NCBI GenBank assembly: GCA_039964455.1
Contig: JBDVXK010000004.1
Location: 62,001 to 126,000, forward strand
Direction: 5' to 3'
Source: CALJFL01 sp039964455
GTDB lineage: Bacteria > Pseudomonadota > Gammaproteobacteria > Pseudomonadales > Halieaceae
DNA length: 64,000 nt
Numbering within the stretch: the stretch's first letter is position 1; each line of letters starts with the position of its first letter. The notes below the pieces were generated by a model. The model was not told the DNA's origin. It made no database searches and saw only the letters and a list, made by a program, of their open reading frames with translations. Shown one piece after another: positions 58,825-64,000 of this stretch. The translations under genes and the position numbers were made by a program.

Positions 58825-60081
58825 ATGGATATTGCGCAGTACATGACCGAGCTCGGGGCAGCCGCGAGGCAGGCCTCGCGGGTGGTGGCGGCCTCGTCGA
58901 CGGCTGTTCGCAACCAGGCATTGCTGGCGGCGTGCGATGCCCTTGATGGCGCGCGCGAGAAACTGGCTCAGGCCAATGCCGAGGATATGGATCGCGGGCG
59001 CAGCAACGAATTGGCACCCGCATTGCTGGACCGACTGGAGCTGACCCCGGCGCGCATCGATACCATGCTGGAAGGCCTGCGGCAGGTTGCCGCCCTGGCT
59101 GACCCGGTTGGAAGTATCACCGATATGAACGTACTGCCCTCCGGTATTCAGGTTGGCCGTATGCGGGTGCCGCTGGGCGTTATAGGTATCATCTACGAGT
59201 CACGGCCCAACGTGACGGTGGAGGCCGCCAGCCTGTGCCTGAAATCCGGTAATGCGACGATATTGCGTGGCGGTTCCGAGGCGCTCGCGTCCAATGGTGC
59301 AATTGCCGACTGTCTCGCCCAGGGGCTGCAGGCCGCCGGTTTGCCAGTCGCCGCCATTCAGGTGTTGGCGACAGCTGACCGTGCGGCTGTGGGCCAGATG
59401 ATTACCATGCCCGAGTATGTGGACGTGATTGTGCCCAGGGGCGGTAAGGGCCTGATTGAGCGCATCAGCAAAGACGCCCGGGTGCCGGTGATCAAGCACC
59501 TGGACGGTGTTTGTCATGTCTACATCGACAGCGGCGCGGATCTTGCCATGGCGCAGGCTATCGCGGTTAATGCCAAAACCCAGCGTTACGGCACCTGCAA
59601 TACCATGGAAACGCTGCTGGTCGCAGAGTCGGAGGCGGCAGCGGTGCTGCCTGCGCTGGCAACTGCCTATGGCAATGCGGGCGTCGAACTGCGTGGTTGC
59701 GAGCGTACTCGCGCCATTCTTCCCGATATCGTTGCCGCCAGTGAGCAGGACTGGTTTGAGGAATACCTGGCGCCAGTGCTGGCGATAAAGGTGGTTGCCG
59801 ATGTCGACGAGGCTATTGCCCATATTAATCAATACGGGTCGCAGCACACCGATACCATTGTTACCCGCGATCACCCGCGCGCCATGCGTTTCCTGCGAGA
59901 GGTCGATTCCAGTTCGGTGATGGTCAATGCCTCCACGCGTTTTGCCGACGGTTTTGAGTACGGCCTGGGTGCCGAGATCGGTATTTCCACCGACAAGCTG
60001 CATGCGCGCGGCCCGGTAGGCCTGGAAGGCCTGACCTCACAGAAATATATCGTACTGGGCGAGGGGCAGGTTCGCACTTGA
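58825..60081 (+). CDS. proA: Gamma-glutamyl phosphate reductase
   Basis: A 418-residue aldehyde-dehydrogenase-fold enzyme, second step of proline biosynthesis. The catalytic Cys is in RYGTCNTMETLLV; GVIGIIYESRPNVT and PRGGKGLIERI are family motifs. It opens the proA-nadD-rsfS-rlmH-mrdA-rodA block; its stop overlaps the nadD TTG start. Confidence 0.96.
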   Translation: MDIAQYMTELGAAARQASRVVAASSTAVRNQALLAACDALDGAREKLAQANAEDMDRGRSNELAPALLDRLELTPARIDTMLEGLRQVAALADPVGSITDMNVLPSGIQVGRMRVPLGVIGIIYESRPNVTVEAASLCLKSGNATILRGGSEALASNGAIADCLAQGLQAAGLPVAAIQVLATADRAAVGQMITMPEYVDVIVPRGGKGLIERISKDARVPVIKHLDGVCHVYIDSGADLAMAQAIAVNAKTQRYGTCNTMETLLVAESEAAAVLPALATAYGNAGVELRGCERTRAILPDIVAASEQDWFEEYLAPVLAIKVVADVDEAIAHINQYGSQHTDTIVTRDHPRAMRFLREVDSSSVMVNASTRFADGFEYGLGAEIGISTDKLHARGPVGLEGLTSQKYIVLGEGQVRT

Positions 60082-60731
60082 GCGGCACCAGTCGCCCGGG
60101 TCCGCTGGCGGTGCTGGGCGGCACCTTCAACCCAGTGCACTATGGACACCTGCGCTCAGCGATTGAACTGGTCGAGCACCTGGGTTTTTCGGAGTTACGG
60201 TTGATGCCCTGTGCGTTGCCGCCGCACCGTGAGACACCGGCCTGCAGTGCTGAGCACAGGGCAGCGATGGTAGAGCTGGCAGTCGCTGGCGATGCCCGCC
60301 TGAGTTGCGACAGGCGCGAGCTTAACCGGAATGGTCCCTCTTATACTGTCGACAGTCTGCAGGAGTTGCGGAACGAGTGCGGTGAAGCCGTCAGCCTTTG
60401 CCTGGTGATGGGCTGCGATGCATTTCTGGCCATACGGAGCTGGAAGGACTGGCAACGCTTGCTGGAGCTGGCGCATATTGTGGTTATCGGCCGTCCCGGG
60501 TGGCAGTTACCGGCGGACGGCCCCGTGGCCGATTGGCTGGCGATCCATCGCGCATCTTCGGCCCGGGTCCTTGCCGAGACCCCCGCGGGTAGCATACATA
60601 TAGAGGAGCTGCGTCCGCTGGCGATCTCCTCCACTGAAATTCGTAGCCTGTTACAATCAGGCAATTCCGTTCGTTACCTGCTCCCGGAGTCGGTAATAGA
60701 CTATATTGAGAGCTTCAAGCTCTACACTTAA
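60078..60731 (+). CDS. nadD: Nicotinate-nucleotide adenylyltransferase
   Basis: A 217-residue enzyme of NAD biosynthesis making nicotinate adenine dinucleotide. The nucleotidyltransferase motif GGTFNPVHYGHL (HxGH) and the C-terminal ISSTEIRSLL block (SxTxxR) are intact. The start is TTG overlapping the proA stop (TTGA). Confidence 0.95.
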   Translation: MSGTSRPGPLAVLGGTFNPVHYGHLRSAIELVEHLGFSELRLMPCALPPHRETPACSAEHRAAMVELAVAGDARLSCDRRELNRNGPSYTVDSLQELRNECGEAVSLCLVMGCDAFLAIRSWKDWQRLLELAHIVVIGRPGWQLPADGPVADWLAIHRASSARVLAETPAGSIHIEELRPLAISSTEIRSLLQSGNSVRYLLPESVIDYIESFKLYT

Positions 60732-60747
60732 GGAGAGATCGGGCACC

Positions 60748-60771
60748 ATGAACGACTCGCATATCGCATAA
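60748..60771 (+). CDS. Seven-codon mini-ORF between nadD and rsfS (putative)
   Basis: ATG to TAA encodes MNDSHIA. AAGGAG lies 12 nt upstream of its ATG, while the following rsfS ATG (6 nt after the mini-ORF stop) has no Shine-Dalgarno sequence of its own. It may serve for translational coupling; the spacing is somewhat long, and the ORF is too short to judge by composition. Confidence 0.3.
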   Translation: MNDSHIA

Positions 60772-60777
60772 TCCCGC

Positions 60778-61122
60778 ATGGATGCAGACAGCTTAAAGAA
60801 CCTCGTAGTAGACGCCCTGGAAGATCTCAAGGCAGTAAACCCCGTTATCCTGGACGTGACCGGCCTCACCGATGTGATGGACTACCTGGTCATTGCCAGC
60901 GGTACTTCCAACCGGCATGTTAAGTCTCTGGCCAGTAACGTCAGCATGGAGGCCAAAAAACAGGGTATGCGGCCCATCGGTGTGGAAGGCGAAGACGCCG
61001 GCGAATGGGTGCTCGTAGATTTTGGTGACGTGGTGGTGCACGTCATGCTCCCTGCAACCCGGGATTTTTATGACCTGGAGCGACTCTGGGTTCACCACGA
61101 CATCCCTGAAACCGACGACTGA
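60778..61122 (+). CDS. rsfS: Ribosome silencing factor RsfS
   Basis: A 114-residue protein that binds ribosomal protein L14 and blocks subunit joining in starvation. Motifs: DVTGLTDVMDYLVIASGTSNRHV, EGEDAGEWVLVDFGDVVVHVM and FYDLERLW. It sits between nadD and rlmH, the usual arrangement. Its stop and the rlmH start share one base (TGATG). Confidence 0.96.
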   Translation: MDADSLKNLVVDALEDLKAVNPVILDVTGLTDVMDYLVIASGTSNRHVKSLASNVSMEAKKQGMRPIGVEGEDAGEWVLVDFGDVVVHVMLPATRDFYDLERLWVHHDIPETDD

Positions 61123-61592
61123 TGCGCTTCACCGTTTTGGCCGTGGGCGGCAAGATGCCCGCCTGGGTCAGTGATGGCGTGGAGCAGTACCAGAAAAGAC
61201 TACCCCGCGAACTGCAACTTGAATGGCGTGACATTCCACTGGCCCGGCGTGGCAAAGATGCCAAGCCAGACCAGCTGCGGGCGCAGGAGGGGGAGCAGCT
61301 GCTCAAGGCGATACCGCGTGGCGACCACGTGATTGCCCTGGACGTGAGGGGAAAATCTCTGGATACACCGCGATTGGCGCAGTATCTGCGCGACTGGCAA
61401 ATGTCCGGAGACAGCGTCAGCATGCTCATCGGTGGCCCGGATGGCCTGTCGCCGGAGTGCCTGCAGAGGGCTGATCAGCGCTGGTCATTGAGTGATTTAA
61501 CCCTGCCGCACCCACTGGTTCGCGTTTTATTGTCTGAACAGCTCTACCGGGCTTGGACAATTACAGTCAACCACCCGTATCATCGCGACTAG
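61122..61592 (+). CDS. rlmH: 23S rRNA pseudouridine(1915) N3-methyltransferase RlmH
   Basis: A 156-residue SPOUT methyltransferase that modifies helix 69 of 23S rRNA. The knot region is VSMLIGGPDGLSPE and the C-terminus LSDLTLPHPLVRVLLSEQLYRAWTI with HPYHRD. The start overlaps the rsfS stop by one base. Confidence 0.96.
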   Translation: MRFTVLAVGGKMPAWVSDGVEQYQKRLPRELQLEWRDIPLARRGKDAKPDQLRAQEGEQLLKAIPRGDHVIALDVRGKSLDTPRLAQYLRDWQMSGDSVSMLIGGPDGLSPECLQRADQRWSLSDLTLPHPLVRVLLSEQLYRAWTITVNHPYHRD

Positions 61593-61624
61593 GTTTTCGC
61601 GCCCAGGGGCTGGCCGACCACTTA

Positions 61625-63466
61625 ATGCCGCAACACATCACTCTCAAGGACTCTCACCGGGAAGCCCGCGTGTACGGTGCCCGCACGGTCACCGCGATTC
61701 TGCTGGTCTGTGGACTTCTGGCCATTATCACGGTGCGCTACTACAGTCTGCAGATTACCAACTACGAGACCTACCAGACCCAGTCGGAACGCAACCGGGT
61801 ACAGTTGCAGCCGCTGCCGCCCAAGCGTGGCCTTATCTACGACCGCAATGGCGTTTTGCTGGCGGATAATCGGCCCAGCTACATTCTGTCCGTTGTGCGC
61901 GAGCGGGTAGAAGATCTCGATGCCACTCTTGCGGAGCTGGCGGCATTGTTGCCTGTCAGTGAAAGTGATCTGGAAAACTTTCAAAAGAAGGTCAAACGCA
62001 GCCGTCCCTACGAGGCCGTGCCATTGCGGTTTCGACTAACCGAGGATGAGCGAGCCCGGTTGGCGGTCAATCGTCACCGCCTGCCCGGGGTCGTGGTTGA
62101 CGCACAGCTGCTGCGGCACTATCCCCATGGCGAGTTATTTTCCCATGCCCTGGGCTATGTGGGCAGGATCAACGAGCAGGAATCGTGGGTACTGGATGAG
62201 ACCGACTATCGCGGTACTTTTCATGTTGGCAAGGTGGGTGTGGAGAAATTCTACGAAGACTTGCTGCACGGGACAGTGGGTTATCAGAATGTAGAGACCA
62301 ATGCGCATGGGCGGGTGTTGCGCGTGCTGGAGCGGCACGACCCCTTGCCCGGGGCGGACCTGGTTTTGCATCTGGATATCGAACTTCAGCGCACCGCCTA
62401 TGAGGCATTCGAAGGGCGCCGCGGTGCACTGGTAGCGATTGATCCCCTGACAGGCGGCATCCTGGCGTTGGTATCTACCCCCGGTTTCGATACCAATCTT
62501 TTCGTCAATGGCATTAGCAGTACTGACTACAGCGCGCTGCGCGATTCTCTGGACGTGCCGCTGTTTAATCGGGCAGTACAGGGCCAGTATCCCCCGGGCT
62601 CCACCGTGAAGCCGATGATGGGTCTCGCCGGCCTGGAATCAGGTCTGGTGACGCCAGAGTACACAGTCCCTGACCCCGGGTGGTATCGCCTGCCGGGTGA
62701 CTCGCGCCGCTACCGGGACTGGATTCTCAAGATTCGAGGCACAGGTCATGCGCCCCGTGTGGATTTGAATATGGCCATTGCCGAATCCTGTGACGTCTAT
62801 TTCTACGACCTTGCCCGCCGGCTCACTATAGATCGCATGTATGACTACCTCCATCCATTTGGCCTGGGTGAACGCACGGGTGTAGACACCACCAACGAGC
62901 GCCGCGGGGTATTGCCATCCACTCGCTGGAAGCGCGATGCCATGGCCCAGCCCTGGTATCCGGGCGAGACGCTGAGCGCCGGGATAGGGCAGGGCTATAT
63001 GCTCACCACGCCAATGCAGTTGGCAGTGGCAACCAATGCGCTGGCGACGCGCGGTGAACATCGCAGCCCGCGGCTGGTGCGCAGCATTAATAACGAGTCT
63101 GTGGAGGCTCCGCTGCTGGAGCGGGTACCAGGCACGCCGGAGAATTGGGCTGCCGTGCACGAAGGTATGCATGCAGTGGTGCACGGTGCGCGGGGTTCAG
63201 CCCGCAAGATTGCCAAGGGCATTCAGTATGAAGTTGGCGGCAAGACCGGCACGGCGCAGGTAATCGGTATTGCCCAGAATGCGGTGTACAAGGAAGAAGA
63301 GGTCGCGGAGCGGCATCGTAACCACGGACTCTTTATTGCGTTCGCTCCCTACGACGCACCGACTATCGCGTTGGCCGTCATTGTCGAAAATGGTGGCGGT
63401 AGCAGTGCGGCTTATCCTATTGCACGCAAGGTTATGGACACCTGGCTACTTGGGGATGCGGGCTGA
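61625..63466 (+). CDS. mrdA: Penicillin-binding protein 2 (peptidoglycan D,D-transpeptidase)
   Basis: A 613-residue class B PBP of the elongasome. A single N-terminal transmembrane helix (TAILLVCGLLAIITVRYYSL) precedes the pedestal (KRGLIYDRNGVLLADN) and the transpeptidase domain with Ser326 in PPGSTVKP (SxxK), SCDVYFYDLA (SxN-type), and GGKTGTAQ (KTG). ATG 61625 is preferred because upstream TTG candidates overlap rlmH. rodA follows with a TGATG junction. Confidence 0.95.
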   Translation: MPQHITLKDSHREARVYGARTVTAILLVCGLLAIITVRYYSLQITNYETYQTQSERNRVQLQPLPPKRGLIYDRNGVLLADNRPSYILSVVRERVEDLDATLAELAALLPVSESDLENFQKKVKRSRPYEAVPLRFRLTEDERARLAVNRHRLPGVVVDAQLLRHYPHGELFSHALGYVGRINEQESWVLDETDYRGTFHVGKVGVEKFYEDLLHGTVGYQNVETNAHGRVLRVLERHDPLPGADLVLHLDIELQRTAYEAFEGRRGALVAIDPLTGGILALVSTPGFDTNLFVNGISSTDYSALRDSLDVPLFNRAVQGQYPPGSTVKPMMGLAGLESGLVTPEYTVPDPGWYRLPGDSRRYRDWILKIRGTGHAPRVDLNMAIAESCDVYFYDLARRLTIDRMYDYLHPFGLGERTGVDTTNERRGVLPSTRWKRDAMAQPWYPGETLSAGIGQGYMLTTPMQLAVATNALATRGEHRSPRLVRSINNESVEAPLLERVPGTPENWAAVHEGMHAVVHGARGSARKIAKGIQYEVGGKTGTAQVIGIAQNAVYKEEEVAERHRNHGLFIAFAPYDAPTIALAVIVENGGGSSAAYPIARKVMDTWLLGDAG

Positions 63467-64000
63467 TGGGAGATTACGTCAGGCAGATGCCCGACGGCTC
63501 GGCCGACCTTGCCCGCCCCCCCAGCGCGGCTTCGAGGTTTCACCTGGACCTGCCCTTGCTGTTTCTGTTGATGGCGCTTACCGGCTATGGCCTGGTGGTG
63601 CTGTATAGCGCTTCCGGCCAGGACATGGGTGCTGTGGTTCGTCAGGGTCGTTACTTCCTCGTTGCCTATGTGGTGATGATTATCGCTGCCCAGATCAGCC
63701 TGGTCCGTTATATGCGCTGGGCACCCTGGTTCTATCTCCTGGGGGTGGGCCTGCTGGTCGCTGTCATGTTCTTTGGCGTAGGCGCCAAGGGCGCCCAGCG
63801 TTGGCTGTCCCTGGGCGGTTTCCGATTTCAGCCCTCGGAAATACTGAAACTGGTTGTTCCCATGACGGTGGGTTGGTATCTGGCCGAGCGTATTTTACCG
63901 CCGCGCTTTAAATACATTTGTGGGTCGCTACTCATCATAGCGATTCCCTCTGCACTTATTCTGCGCCAGCCGGATCTGGGGACGGCCTTGCTCATAGCGG
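63466..64000 (+). CDS. rodA: Rod shape-determining protein RodA (3' part missing)
   Basis: The first 178 codons of a SEDS glycosyltransferase, partner of PBP2. MGDYVRQMPDGS is a cytoplasmic lead, then transmembrane segments (LLFLLMALTGYGLVVLYS, YFLVAYVVMIIAAQISLV, WFYLLGVGLLVAVMFFGVG). GAKGAQRWLSLG and FQPSEILKL and RQPDLGTALL are SEDS signatures. ATG overlaps the mrdA stop (TGATG). It continues past the window. Confidence 0.95.
   Translation, partial: MGDYVRQMPDGSADLARPPSAASRFHLDLPLLFLLMALTGYGLVVLYSASGQDMGAVVRQGRYFLVAYVVMIIAAQISLVRYMRWAPWFYLLGVGLLVAVMFFGVGAKGAQRWLSLGGFRFQPSEILKLVVPMTVGWYLAERILPPRFKYICGSLLIIAIPSALILRQPDLGTALLIA

Noticed and set aside
1..64000. CRISPR arrays, insertion sequences, prophage or integrative elements
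   Set aside because: No regularly spaced repeats, transposase, integrase or phage structural genes were seen.

Overview
The window looks like a chromosomal segment of a free-living, probably marine, gammaproteobacterium of the Cellvibrionales/Halieaceae (OM60/NOR5) type. That placement is inferred from gene content and order: class Ia nrdAB of Pseudomonas type with two ATP cones, rsd next to dsbB, the proA-nadD-rsfS-rlmH-mrdA-rodA block, fadBA, phasins with lysine-rich tails, a TonB-dependent receptor, and many lipid or aromatic catabolism enzymes. No 16S gene is present to confirm it. Coding density is high. I see no phage, insertion sequence, CRISPR array or obvious transferred island.

Layout. 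1-6.3 kb: 5' end of an ABC-F ATPase gene (yheS-like), an FKBP lipoprotein, rsd-dsbB, acpH-gshA and a phosphotransferase. 6.5-12.9 kb: pilU, converging on a tight five-gene operon (moxR, VWA/CoxE, a small zinc-ribbon membrane protein, a DUF1631 protein, PilZ). 12.9-19.7 kb: moaA, a DASS carrier, a Rieske oxygenase, a PqiA-like protein with an SRPBCC partner, a Prx5-type peroxiredoxin, a methyltransferase and a TetR regulator. 19.7-25.5 kb: two phasins with histone-H1-like tails, then an RND efflux pair. 25.5-28.2 kb: hslO-pckA in the order known from E. coli. 28.3-34.4 kb: a luciferase-like monooxygenase with a thiolase-like protein, a PHA-system protein, patatin with an AraC regulator, and a diiron protein. 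34.4-41.2 kb: rpsT, an NTF2-like protein divergent from TetR, a protein phosphatase, small proteins, an acyltransferase and dinG. 41.2-49.5 kb: TonB-dependent receptor, tRNA-Gly(CCC), yqcC, fadBA, a TlpA-like protein and a periplasmic binding protein. 49.5-58.8 kb: nrdAB with a long control region, argDF, grxD, and bfr/bfd with Fur boxes. 58.8-64 kb: proA-nadD-rsfS-rlmH-mrdA-rodA, cut by the window end.

How the parts connect. Lipid and storage metabolism recur (fadBA, phasins, PHA-system protein, patatin, acyltransferase, thiolase-like protein). Thiol and iron homeostasis form another theme (gshA, dsbB, grxD, Prx, hslO, TlpA, bfr/bfd). Regulatory sites I can read directly include two NrdR boxes 32 bp apart and two DnaA boxes upstream of nrdA, Fur boxes at bfr and bfd, a promoter with a leader hairpin at argD, a palindrome between the NTF2 and TetR genes, and strong bidirectional terminators at 25.5 and 34.4 kb.

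I did not find a wholly unknown system. The best candidates for new biology are the moxR-VWA-zinc ribbon-DUF1631-PilZ operon, the roughly 370-nt nrdAB leader with mutually exclusive pairings, and the paired phasins with basic tails at opposite ends. Start codons were moved from the longest reading frame where a ribosome binding site or family length argued for it; each case is stated.
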